36,439 nt of DNA from CAZRZN01 sp964604565 (GTDB lineage Bacteria; Pseudomonadota; Alphaproteobacteria; Rhodobacterales; Rhodobacteraceae): the NCBI GenBank assembly GCA_964604565.1, contig CAZRZN010000015.1, positions 1 through 36,439 on the forward strand, read 5' to 3'. Below, piece after piece: positions 1 through 7,707 of this stretch (its first letter is position 1; every line of letters starts with the position of its first letter). A program made the translations under genes and the position numbers. The notes below the pieces were generated by a model. It was not told the origin of the DNA and made no database searches. It saw only the letters and a program-made list of their open reading frames with translations.

Positions 1-2781
1 GTCACCGGCGAGGAGCGCATCGTGCCGCCGCGCGCGCAATACTGGGTCTGCACGGTGGAGGCGATGCCGGAGGGGATGGGCCCCGATTTCGTCGCGGTGG
101 ACGAGATCCAGCTCTGTGCCGATCCGGAGCGCGGCCACGTGTTCACGGACCGTCTGCTGCGGATGCGTGGCACCCATGAAACGCTTTTCCTTGGTTCCGA
201 CACGATGCGCGGTCCGATTGCCGCGCTGGTGCCAGGCGTTGAATTCGTCCGCCGCGAGCGGATGAGTCAACTGGTCTATACAGGTTCGAAAAAGATAAGC
301 CGGCTGCGCCCCAGAACAGCAATCGTCGGGTTTTCGATTGATAATGTATATGCCATCGCGGAACTCTTGAAGCGTCAGAAGGGGGGCGCGGCGGTTGTCA
401 TGGGCGCGTTGAGCCCGCGAACACGCAATGCGCAGGTCGATCTCTACCAGAATGGCGAGGTGGATTACCTCGTTGCGACCGACGCCATCGGCATGGGTCT
501 GAATCTGGACATCGACCATGTCGCCTTTTCCTCGCTTACCAAGTTCGACGGTCGCCGGATGCGACCGCTGCAACCCAATGAACTGGCACAGATCGCGGGC
601 CGCGCAGGGCGGGGCATGTCCGACGGCACCTTCGGCGTGACCGGAGAGGCGGGGCCGATCCCGGACGAATGGGCCGAGGCGATCTGCAACCACCAGTTCA
701 CGCCGCTGAAAAAGCTCAACTGGCGCAGTGCCGATCTGCGCTTCGGGTCCATCGATGCGCTTGAGGCCAGCCTTGAGGTCGCGCCGGGGGATGACCGTCT
801 GACCCGGGCGCGCGAGGCGGATGATCTGCGGGCATTGCGCGCACTGGCCTCCGAAGCGGAGGTGCGCGCACGGGCGTCCGACCCGGTGTCCGTGCAGCTG
901 CTTTGGGATGTTTGCCGCATTCCGGACTTTCGCGGCATATCGCCTGCGGAACATGCAGGGCTGTTGAGCGTTATATTCGGGCATCTGCACGAGAAAGGGC
1001 GCGTTCCGGATGATTTCCTTGCCCGCCAGATCAACAGGATCGACAGGACGGACGGCGATATTGACACATTGTCGAAACGACTGGCGTATATCCGCACATG
1101 GACGTATGTGGCACAGCGCAAAGGCTGGGTTGCTGATCAAGATCATTGGCGCGGACGCACACGCGCTGTAGAAGACGCCCTGTCAGACGCGTTGCACGAC
1201 CGTCTGACGCAACGATTTGTCGACCGGCGGACGAGTGTTCTGTTACGCCGGTTGAAACAGAAGGAGGCCCTCTTGGCCGAAGTGAACGATCAAGGCGAAG
1301 TCACCGTCGAAGGACAATTCGTCGGCAGGTTGGAAGGTTTCCGGTTCCGTCAGGACAAGGAGGCGACAGGGCAGGAGGCCAAGACATTGCGTCAGGCGTC
1401 CATCCAGGCGCTGACGCCGCATTTCCATCTCAGGGCGGACAGGTTCTACAACGCGCCCGACTCGGAAATCGACTTTACCGAACAGGGCGGGTTGATGTGG
1501 GGCGACCAGGCGGTCGGCAAACTGACCAAGGGCGACGATCCTCTCAAGCCACGTGTTGTCGCCTTTGTCGACGAAGAGGCCGGACCGGACGTCGGTGCCA
1601 AGGTGGAGCGCCGTCTCCAGCACTTCATGGATCGCAAGATCGCCGCGCTGTTCGAGCCGCTTGTCAAAATGCAGGGGGACGAGACGCTGACCGGTCTCGC
1701 CCGGGGCTTTGCCTTTCGCATGGTGGAATCGATGGGTGTGATCCCGCGCGCCGACGTGGCCGATGAGGTCAAGGCGCTGGATCAGGATTCACGCGGCGCC
1801 CTGCGCAAGCATGGCGTGCGTTTTGGTCAATACACGATCTTCATGCCGCTGCTGCTCAAGCCCGCGCCGACCCGCCTGCGGCTTGTCCTCTGGAGCCTTT
1901 CGAACGGGCTTGACGAATTTCCGGAGGCGCCGCCGCCCGGATTGGTGACCGTTCCGAACGTCGAGGAGGTTCCGGCACAGCATTACGCCCTGGCGGGCTA
2001 TCGCAAGGCGGGCACGCGCGCCATTCGAATCGATATGCTGGAACGTCTGGCCGACATGCTGCGGGCCGAAGACAGCCGCGCCGGTTTCGAGGCGAAGGCC
2101 GACATGCTCTCGATCACGGGAATGACGCTGGAACAATTCGCCGACCTGATGCAGGGCCTGGGCTACAAGGCCGAGAAGGGTGAGCGCGCCAAGGTCAAGC
2201 CCGCCGATGTGGTGGTTGCCGAGGAACCGAACCCGGTCGAGGATGACACGCCGGTGATGGACGTCAGCGGCAATACGCCCGAAGGCCTGCTGCCTGACGC
2301 GCAAGAGGAACCTGCCCCGGCTGACGTTGCCGACCCAGTGGCGCAACTGGAGGACAAGGGAGAGGCGCCGGTCTCTGCCGAACCGGCCGAGCCTGTCGCG
2401 GAAACGCCCGTTCCTGACACCCCGGAGGAAGAACTGCTCCCCGGTGAGACGCCCGATGCGGCCATCGCCGGTCCCGAGATGGAGGCGTTTTATACCTTCA
2501 CATGGGCGCCGAACCGCGGCGCGCGCCGTGGGCAGGGCAAACCGCGCCGCGAGGCCCGCGGAAATGACGCCCCGCGGGGCGACAAGGGTCCGCGGCAGGG
2601 GCGCGATGATCGCACGGACGACCGGGCCCGCGGCAAGGGGGGCAAGCCCAAGGGCAAGGGCAAGCCGGGCAAGACCGATGCCGGCAAAAGCTTTGAGGCG
2701 CGACCGCCCAAGAAGGAAAAGCCGATCGATCCGGACAATCCTTTTGCAGCCGCGCTGATGGGGCTCAAGGACAAGAGCTGA
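1..2781 (+). CDS. Suv3-like superfamily 2 RNA/DNA helicase, 5' end missing
   Basis: The reading frame is open from base 1, so the N-terminus, including the Walker A/motif I region, lies outside the window. What remains starts just before motif II, seen as VDEIQ, the DEIQ form typical of the mitochondrial/alphaproteobacterial Suv3 branch. A motif III-like FLGSD segment follows, then motif V/VI (VATDAIGMGLNLDIDH and QIAGRAGRG). After the helicase core comes a long region without recognised motifs. The tail, from about base 2490, is very rich in R, K and G and is probably a disordered nucleic-acid-binding extension. An acidic, P/E/A-rich linker (about 2200-2480) precedes it. The stop codon abuts the GTG of the S4-domain gene, so the two are probably co-transcribed and translationally coupled. 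The role (RNA unwinding or degradation) is inferred from the family; the substrate is unknown. Confidence 0.9.
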   Translation, partial: VTGEERIVPPRAQYWVCTVEAMPEGMGPDFVAVDEIQLCADPERGHVFTDRLLRMRGTHETLFLGSDTMRGPIAALVPGVEFVRRERMSQLVYTGSKKISRLRPRTAIVGFSIDNVYAIAELLKRQKGGAAVVMGALSPRTRNAQVDLYQNGEVDYLVATDAIGMGLNLDIDHVAFSSLTKFDGRRMRPLQPNELAQIAGRAGRGMSDGTFGVTGEAGPIPDEWAEAICNHQFTPLKKLNWRSADLRFGSIDALEASLEVAPGDDRLTRAREADDLRALRALASEAEVRARASDPVSVQLLWDVCRIPDFRGISPAEHAGLLSVIFGHLHEKGRVPDDFLARQINRIDRTDGDIDTLSKRLAYIRTWTYVAQRKGWVADQDHWRGRTRAVEDALSDALHDRLTQRFVDRRTSVLLRRLKQKEALLAEVNDQGEVTVEGQFVGRLEGFRFRQDKEATGQEAKTLRQASIQALTPHFHLRADRFYNAPDSEIDFTEQGGLMWGDQAVGKLTKGDDPLKPRVVAFVDEEAGPDVGAKVERRLQHFMDRKIAALFEPLVKMQGDETLTGLARGFAFRMVESMGVIPRADVADEVKALDQDSRGALRKHGVRFGQYTIFMPLLLKPAPTRLRLVLWSLSNGLDEFPEAPPPGLVTVPNVEEVPAQHYALAGYRKAGTRAIRIDMLERLADMLRAEDSRAGFEAKADMLSITGMTLEQFADLMQGLGYKAEKGERAKVKPADVVVAEEPNPVEDDTPVMDVSGNTPEGLLPDAQEEPAPADVADPVAQLEDKGEAPVSAEPAEPVAETPVPDTPEEELLPGETPDAAIAGPEMEAFYTFTWAPNRGARRGQGKPRREARGNDAPRGDKGPRQGRDDRTDDRARGKGGKPKGKGKPGKTDAGKSFEARPPKKEKPIDPDNPFAAALMGLKDKS

Positions 2782-3162
2782 GTGGCGGAACCGGCACTCA
2801 AGATCCGCCTCGACAAATGGCTGTGGCAGGCGCGTTTCTTCAAGACGCGCTCGCTTTGCGCCAAGGTCGTGGCGGGTGGGCATTGCCGGGTGAACGGGGC
2901 CCGTATCGCCAAACCCGCGTTTGCCGTGGTGCCGGGGGATGTCCTGACCTTCCCGCAGGCACGGGACATTCGCGTGATCCGCATCGTCGCGCTTGGAGAG
3001 CGGCGCGGGCCAGCAGAAGAGGCGCAGACGCTCTACGAGGATCTGGAGCCGCCGAAACCGCGCGAACCTGCCTTGAAAACGCCCAGTTTCGATGGCGGGG
3101 GGCGGCCGACGAAGAAGGATCGCCGCCAGTATGACAAGTCTCGTCCCTCGGCGCTTGATTGA
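2782..3162 (+). CDS. S4-domain RNA-binding protein, HslR/Hsp15-like
   Basis: A 126-residue protein starting with GTG directly after the helicase stop codon. The N-terminal S4 domain is plain (RLDKWLWQARFFKTRSLC near residues 9-26, then a GGHCRVNG turn), as in Hsp15/HslR and other small S4 proteins that bind structured rRNA. In E. coli, Hsp15 rescues stalled 50S subunits carrying nascent peptide; the same role here is inferred from the family. After about residue 75 the protein is charged and probably disordered, ending in a lysine/arginine-rich stretch. Zero spacing to the helicase gene suggests a coupled RNA-handling pair. No alternative start is better supported. Confidence 0.9.
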   Translation: MAEPALKIRLDKWLWQARFFKTRSLCAKVVAGGHCRVNGARIAKPAFAVVPGDVLTFPQARDIRVIRIVALGERRGPAEEAQTLYEDLEPPKPREPALKTPSFDGGGRPTKKDRRQYDKSRPSALD

Positions 3163-3187
3163 TCCTTGTCCCTGAATTAGCTAGCTT
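3159..3187 (+). promoter_or_regulatory. possible sigma-70 promoter for fdxA
   Basis: A TTGATC (3159-3164) and a TAGCTT (3182-3187) are separated by 17 bases and lie 30 bases before the fdxA start. They match the consensus at 4/6 and 3/6 positions. The -35 overlaps the stop codon of the S4 gene. This is a pattern match by eye only. Confidence 0.3.
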
Positions 3188-3216
3188 GGCAACGTAATTC
3201 GAGGAATGAGATCTGC

Positions 3217-3555
3217 ATGACCTACGTCGTCATCGACAACTGCATCGCCTGCAAATACACCGACTGCGTCGAAGTCTGCCCGGTGGATTGTTTTTACGAA
3301 GGCGAAAATGCGCTTGTGATCCATCCGGACGAATGCATCGACTGCGGCGTGTGCGAGCCGGAATGTCCGGCCGACGCCATCCGCCCGGACACCGAGCCCG
3401 AGATGGAAAAATGGGTGGAGTTCAACCGCAAATATGCCGAACTCTGGCCGGTGATCATCACCAAGAAAGACCCGATGCCGGACGCGGAAGAGCACGACGG
3501 CGAAACCGGCAAGCTCGAAAAGTATTTTTCAGAGGCGCCCGGCGAGGGTGGATGA
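3217..3555 (+). CDS. fdxA: seven-iron ferredoxin FdxA
   Basis: A 112-residue soluble electron carrier. The N-terminal half has the two-cluster pattern of 7Fe/8Fe ferredoxins: cysteines in CIACKYTDCVEVCPVDC (residues 9-25), then CIDCGVCEPECP around residues 40-51. Length and the conserved stretch after the second cluster (WVEFNRKYAELWPVI) are typical of the alphaproteobacterial FdxA family, which carries one [3Fe-4S] and one [4Fe-4S] cluster. The physiological partner is not evident from the context. The start is the ATG preceded by a GAGGAATGAG stretch. A strong hairpin follows about 85 bases downstream. Confidence 0.95.
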   Translation: MTYVVIDNCIACKYTDCVEVCPVDCFYEGENALVIHPDECIDCGVCEPECPADAIRPDTEPEMEKWVEFNRKYAELWPVIITKKDPMPDAEEHDGETGKLEKYFSEAPGEGG

Positions 3556-3641
3556 GGACGATTCGCCCAAGACCTGCGGGCATCACCTGAGCTACCGCCC
3601 CCAACTTCATGAAATTTTGGAGATAAAGCGTCCCGATGCGT

Positions 3642-3665
3642 GGCGCTATGATATGGCGCCGTTTT
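3642..3665 (+). terminator. probable intrinsic terminator after fdxA
   Basis: An eight-pair stem (GGCGCTAT at 3642-3649 with ATGGCGCC at 3653-3660, one G-T pair, three-base loop) is followed by GTTTTG. It lies between fdxA and carD, both on the + strand. Confidence 0.55.
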
Positions 3666-3825
3666 GTGGTATACATCCTGTCTACAAACCGAATGCATGT
3701 CCAAGGTAGATGACCTTGGCCCTCAAGTGCATTGTGGACTGAATGAATTGAGATGAACGGGAATTCAGCGGTTCCCGGTCATCTTTTGTCGCCTGTCGAC
3801 TGCTGAAGTGCGAGGAAAGACTCAT

Positions 3826-4332
3826 ATGACCAAGAGCAAGAAAAACGACTTCCGTCCGAACGACTATGTCGTCTACCCGGCCCACGGCGTAGGCCAGATC
3901 GTGTCGATCGAGAAGCAGGAGATCGCAGGTATCAGCCTCGAACTCTTTGTGATCTCCTTCGAGAAGGACAAGATGACCCTGCGCGTTCCAACGCACAAGG
4001 CGACGGATGTCGGTATGCGCTCGCTGTCCTCGCCCGATGTGGTGAACGAGGCGATGAAGACACTCAAGGGCAAGGCCAAGGTCAAGCGGGCGATGTGGTC
4101 GCGCCGCGCGCAGGAATATGAACAGAAGATCAACTCCGGGGATCTGATCGCCATTGCTGAGGTCGTGCGCGACCTTCACCGTGCCGATGACCAGCGCGAA
4201 CAGAGCTATTCGGAGCGTCAGCTTTACGAAGCCGCGCTTGAGCGTCTGACCCGCGAAGTCGCCGCCGTGACGGGTGACGAGGCAGCGGCAGCACGTCAGG
4301 TCGATGAAGTTCTTGGTTTGCGCGCCGCCTGA
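3826..4332 (+). CDS. carD: CarD family RNA-polymerase-binding transcription regulator
   Basis: A 168-residue protein starting at the ATG at 3826, with GAGGAAAG (3812-3819) at a proper distance. An in-frame start 18 bases upstream has no such site. The N-terminal Tudor-like domain, which binds the RNA polymerase beta subunit in CarD/CdnL proteins, is seen in NDYVVYPAHGVGQIVSIEK and the following beta-rich segment (about residues 6-65). The C-terminal half is helical and basic (ALERLTREVAAVTG), matching the DNA-contacting CarD C-terminal domain. CarD/CdnL proteins stabilise open promoter complexes, notably at rRNA promoters, and in alphaproteobacteria connect to growth and starvation control. 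A 6-bp hairpin (3758-3777) sits in the leader. The gene is monocistronic, closed by a terminator. Confidence 0.95.
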   Translation: MTKSKKNDFRPNDYVVYPAHGVGQIVSIEKQEIAGISLELFVISFEKDKMTLRVPTHKATDVGMRSLSSPDVVNEAMKTLKGKAKVKRAMWSRRAQEYEQKINSGDLIAIAEVVRDLHRADDQREQSYSERQLYEAALERLTREVAAVTGDEAAAARQVDEVLGLRAA

Positions 4333-4370
4333 TCTGACTGGATCGGCCACGCAAGGCCTATAATGTTTTC

Positions 4371-4403
4371 ACCGCGTCCCGCCAGTTCGGGGCGCGGTTT
4401 TTT
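4371..4403 (+). terminator. intrinsic terminator after carD
   Basis: ACCGCGTCCC (4371-4380) pairs with GGGGCGCGGT (4389-4398), including one G-T pair, around an eight-base loop. The stem runs straight into six T residues. It separates carD from the convergent antiporter gene. Confidence 0.85.
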
Positions 4404-4526
4404 GATGTCATCGGGTATTTATCGGCAACAAGGGCCAGGGGGCCAATAGCTGCTGCTTGCACCTTGAACGGGTTCCTCTGCCGCCGAAGGTAAAAGGGCG
4501 CAGGCTGCCCTCCCGCGGGACATGGG

Positions 4527-6413
4527 TCAGGCGACATCCCGTTGCCCGCGTTCCGCAAGCGCGTTGAACAGCTCCGCCTCGAGTTCCTTCTCCAGCTCCT
4601 TGGAGCGTGCAACATAGGCGGCGTTGTCCGACTGTGGCACCGACGGATCCCAAAGTTGCGCCAATTCCTGAATGGTCTTTCGGTCGTGATGATAAAAGGT
4701 CTTTTCTGCGATGGCGGCCTCGAATGCGCTCATGCCTGTGTTTTCCAGAACGTAGCGCCCGGCGCGCAGCGAACTGTCGAACATTTCGCGGACGATGTCG
4801 TTGGCGCCAGCCTGATATAGCGCATAGGCGTGGGTCCGGTCGCGGGCGCGCGCGACGATGTGAATGTCGGGCCGGACGCGTCGGGCATAGGCCACCAGTT
4901 TGGTCGTCGCCTTCGGATCGTCCAGCGCCGCGACCAGAACACGCGCGGTTTCGATGCCCGCGGCATGCAGCAGCTCCGGCCGCGTCGGATCGCCGAAGAA
5001 CCCCTTGACGCCGAACCGGCGCATCAGCTGGATCGTCTTCATGTCGTGATCGAGCACCACGGTCTTGTGCCCGGCCGAACGCACAAGCCTGTTCACGATC
5101 TGGCCAAAGCGCCCGATACCGGCGATGACGACCGGACCTTCCTCGTCGATGATATCCGGTTCGGAAAAATCCGCCTTTTCGCTGAGCCGTTTGTTGAGAT
5201 AATCGAAAAGCAGAAAGAGCAGAGGCGTGATCAGCATGGTGATCGCCACGATGAGCAACAAACGGTCGCCAAGGGTCTCGCCGAAGACTGACTGTTGCAG
5301 CCCGAAGGAAACAAGCACAAAGCCGAATTCGCCAGCCTGCGCCAGCCCGAGGGTAAACAGCCATAGACCGCGGTGACGCAGGCCGAACATTAGGCCGAGT
5401 CCGAACAGGATCACGCCCTTTATCAGGATGACCGCAAGCGCCAGACCGACGATCAGCAGCGGCTCCGCGACGAGACGCTCTACATCGATGCCAGCGCCCA
5501 CGGTGATGAAGAAAAGGCCGAGCAGAAGGCCCTTGAAGGGGGCGATATCGGATTCCAGTTCGTGGCGGAATTCGGAGTTCGCCAAGACAACGCCCGCAAG
5601 GAACGTCCCCAACGCGGGCGACAGACCTACGAGGATCATTAGAAAGGCGATGCCGATGACGATCAGCAGGGCGACGGCAGTGAACATCTCCGGCAGGCGG
5701 GCGGCGTGGATATAGCGAAACAATGGACGCGCGCCGTAGATGCCGGCAAGGATGATCCCGGCGACCACTCCCAATGTCACCAGTGCGGCGCCCCAGCCCG
5801 GCAGCCCCGCGACAAGCGAAAGGCTGGCGTGATGGGCGTCCGCGGCGTGACCTGCCACCTGCGTGCCCTGCTCCTCCGTGACGGCGGAGGGGCTTTGAAA
5901 AATCCCGAGGGACAACAGCGGCAGGACCACGAGGATCGGGATCACCGCGATGTCCTGGGTCAACAATACGGAAAAGGCCGATCGTCCCCCGGATGTCTGC
6001 ATCAACTTCTTTTCGTTCAGCGTCTGCAACACAATGGCGGTCGAGGAGAGTGCCAGCGCGAGGCCGACGGCAAGCGCCGTCTGCCATTGCAGGCCCAGAC
6101 CCATGGCCGCCGCCATGATCGCGCCGGTGGTCAGCGTGATCTGCAAGCCGCCCAGCCCGATCAGCCGGTGTCGCATGTCCCACAGCGCGCGCGGTTCCAG
6201 TTCCAGCCCGATGATGAACAGCATCATCACCACGCCGAATTCCGCATAATGCTGGATGTCTGCCGTATCGACCACAAGGCCCGTTCCGGGTCCGATGGCA
6301 AGGCCCGCCAAAAGGTATCCAAGGACCGATCCCAAACCAAGCCGCGATGCGAGAGGCACCGCAATCACCGCAGCGGCGAGCAGGACAGAGGCTTGAAAAA
6401 GAAAGGAATCCAA
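4527..6413 (-). CDS. CPA2-family cation:proton antiporter, KefB/KefC-like, with RCK (TrkA-N) domain
   Basis: A 628-residue inner-membrane protein. Residues 1-405 hold about 12 hydrophobic segments of the Na+/H+ exchanger fold, with the characteristic LTQDIAVIP (151-159, D154 being the expected ion-binding aspartate). Residues 426 to about 545 are a TrkA-N/RCK domain with the dinucleotide-binding GIGRFG (432-437) and the acidic end of the second strand (VVLDHD). The C-terminal tail is charged and helical. This matches KefB/KefC glutathione-gated potassium efflux systems; K+ as substrate is inferred. The start is a TTG preceded by GGGAG, since no ATG fits the hydrophobic N-terminus (MDSFLFQASVLLAAAV). 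A loop of about 20 residues near 176-195 (SAVTEEQGTQVAGHAADAHH) is rather long. It is convergent with carD. Confidence 0.92.
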   Translation of the reverse strand: MDSFLFQASVLLAAAVIAVPLASRLGLGSVLGYLLAGLAIGPGTGLVVDTADIQHYAEFGVVMMLFIIGLELEPRALWDMRHRLIGLGGLQITLTTGAIMAAAMGLGLQWQTALAVGLALALSSTAIVLQTLNEKKLMQTSGGRSAFSVLLTQDIAVIPILVVLPLLSLGIFQSPSAVTEEQGTQVAGHAADAHHASLSLVAGLPGWGAALVTLGVVAGIILAGIYGARPLFRYIHAARLPEMFTAVALLIVIGIAFLMILVGLSPALGTFLAGVVLANSEFRHELESDIAPFKGLLLGLFFITVGAGIDVERLVAEPLLIVGLALAVILIKGVILFGLGLMFGLRHRGLWLFTLGLAQAGEFGFVLVSFGLQQSVFGETLGDRLLLIVAITMLITPLLFLLFDYLNKRLSEKADFSEPDIIDEEGPVVIAGIGRFGQIVNRLVRSAGHKTVVLDHDMKTIQLMRRFGVKGFFGDPTRPELLHAAGIETARVLVAALDDPKATTKLVAYARRVRPDIHIVARARDRTHAYALYQAGANDIVREMFDSSLRAGRYVLENTGMSAFEAAIAEKTFYHHDRKTIQELAQLWDPSVPQSDNAAYVARSKELEKELEAELFNALAERGQRDVA

Positions 6414-6533
6414 CCGTTTTCTCCCGTTTGCAACACGGGGCCATCATGCGACGGGAGAATGGGGAGTGGCAACCGGACAGATGCGCCGCAAGGGGTAATT
6501 CGGGCGGGGCTCCGGGGCAGGGCCGGTATCCGC

Positions 6534-7460
6534 CTACTCGGCGGGCAGGAGGGGCGGCTGGGGAATTGGCAGGCGCGGTCGCAGTCGCGACCAGCGCGGT
6601 GCGCAGTCCGTCGGCAACAGCGCGCGCAGCGTCTCCAGCGGCATAGAGCCGTCCAGAACGGCGCGATACAGCAGGAAAACGCCCTCCCGCAGATAGGGCG
6701 ACCAGTGACAGATCAGGCGTTCGGGCGGCGCAATGTGAAAGCCGGCCTGCCGCAGCGCCAACAGGCTGCGGGAATCGTCGAGCTGCAACGTGACTAGGCG
6801 GGGATGGCAAAATCCGCCGTGGCCCAACATTCGATCGCCTGGACGGGGCGGTGCGATGAGGCGTTCCAGCAGAAAGTCGAACAGATCGTTCTCACGGCTC
6901 GTGACGTTCAGGATCGTCGTTCCTGCGCCCCCCTCACTGTCCAGCGCGCTGCGGGCGGCCTCGGCGTATTCCGCCGCCGCGAGCAGGATGGCGCGATTGA
7001 CCGCACCCGGCGCACCAGCCCGGATGGCCGTCAGCGCCACCCTAGCGCCCAAGGAATGTGCGATCAGGTTGATTTTCCTGTCCGGATCCACGCCGCGGAT
7101 GTCGGAGATGAGCGCGGCCAGCGTATGGCCCGCCGCCTGCGCGCTGGCGCAGGCCGCCCAGATTGATCCCCGCGCGGACCAGCCCAGCGACAGGCCCAGC
7201 CCCCCGCCCGGTTGTCCGTGCATGCCCAGCCGGGCGGGCCAGTTGACCACGCTGCGATATGCTCTTTTCGTGGGACGTGCCGGGATTGGTCCATGCGGGC
7301 AATGCACCGGGTGGCCGGGATGATACTTGAACCCATGCACCATGATCGTCACCGGTCCCTGATCAGCCCGCAAGGCCCGGTTCAGCACGGGCATCAAGGG
7401 GCGGCGCTCGCGGTGCAGGCGGGCCGCATTCCCGGTAATTGTGATGCGCAGTATTGGCAT
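6534..7460 (-). CDS. alpha/beta hydrolase of unknown substrate
   Basis: A 308-residue protein with the alpha/beta-hydrolase core. An early strand ends in TIMVHGFKYHPG (oxyanion-loop HG), and the nucleophile elbow is AHSLGARV near residues 160-167. LLAAAEY follows the next strand, and ENDLFD around residue 220 may carry the acid. The second half has a histidine-rich GHGGFCHPRLV segment that could supply the catalytic histidine. It resembles the DUF900-type or cytosolic esterase-like hydrolases common in alphaproteobacteria. There is no signal peptide. An alternative start 66 bases downstream (MPVLNRALRAD) is possible, as neither start has a strong ribosome site. The gene runs the same way as the antiporter gene, 120 bases away. 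Substrate unknown. Confidence 0.85.
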   Translation of the reverse strand: MPILRITITGNAARLHRERRPLMPVLNRALRADQGPVTIMVHGFKYHPGHPVHCPHGPIPARPTKRAYRSVVNWPARLGMHGQPGGGLGLSLGWSARGSIWAACASAQAAGHTLAALISDIRGVDPDRKINLIAHSLGARVALTAIRAGAPGAVNRAILLAAAEYAEAARSALDSEGGAGTTILNVTSRENDLFDFLLERLIAPPRPGDRMLGHGGFCHPRLVTLQLDDSRSLLALRQAGFHIAPPERLICHWSPYLREGVFLLYRAVLDGSMPLETLRALLPTDCAPRWSRLRPRLPIPQPPLLPAE

Positions 7461-7547
7461 GGTAGCGATCCACTACATCTTGTGGTTGGCTCCTAAACTC
7501 AGGCTGCGACGTTTTCATGAAGGTCCGGTTACTTTGGCGTGACGCCC

Positions 7548-7576
7548 TTGTAATGCTTTCTCAACGACTTTATGCG
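7548..7576 (+). promoter_or_regulatory. possible promoter of the metZ riboswitch transcript
   Basis: TTGTAA (7548-7553) and TATGCG (7571-7576) are spaced by exactly 17 bases. A start about six bases later, near 7582, would place the 5' end just before the first paired base of the SAM-II aptamer (7583). Matches are 4/6 and 3/6 to the sigma-70 consensus. The position relative to the aptamer is the main support. Confidence 0.4.
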
Positions 7577-7582
7577 GTCAGT

Positions 7583-7649
7583 CGTGGCGATTTGTTACCT
7601 GATTGCGGGCCACGGTGGGGCACGCCCCTCATAATTCCGCTAAAGAGGT
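7583..7649 (+). ncRNA. SAM-II (metA/SAM-alpha) riboswitch aptamer
   Basis: The element sits 59 bases before metZ, the usual SAM-II target. P1 is a perfect six-pair helix, CGTGGC (7583-7588) with GCCACG (7609-7614). Its loop carries the conserved GATTTG (7589-7594) followed by ACCT (7597-7600). Downstream the hallmark GCTAAAG (7639-7645) is followed by AGGT (7646-7649), which pairs with ACCT to make the P2 pseudoknot. Between P1 and GCTAAA there is an extra small hairpin (GGGG 7617-7620 with CCCC 7625-7628), a length-variable part of the family. SAM-II binds S-adenosylmethionine and lowers expression of methionine genes. Identification is from remembered consensus and hand pairing. Confidence 0.88.
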
Positions 7650-7659
7650 CAGACGGAAG

Positions 7660-7693
7660 GCTCCTTTCGCTTGACCGCGACCGGAGCTTTTTT
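7660..7693 (+). terminator. probable riboswitch-controlled intrinsic terminator
   Basis: GCTCC (7660-7664) pairs with GGAGC (7683-7687) and is followed by six T residues (7688-7693). A short inner helix (CGC 7668-7670 with GCG 7677-7679) is possible. It lies between the SAM-II aptamer and the metZ ribosome-binding site (GGGAGA, 7697-7702). A competing hairpin (7647-7676) would block both this stem and the aptamer P2. Confidence 0.6.
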
Positions 7694-7707
7694 GTTGGGA
7701 GAAATCC

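Noticed and set aside
4408..6810. 800-codon minus-strand open frame overlapping the antiporter gene
   Set aside because: It is a shifted frame of the antiporter gene; the protein is arginine/proline-rich with no family features, while the other frame gives a full KefB/C-like protein.
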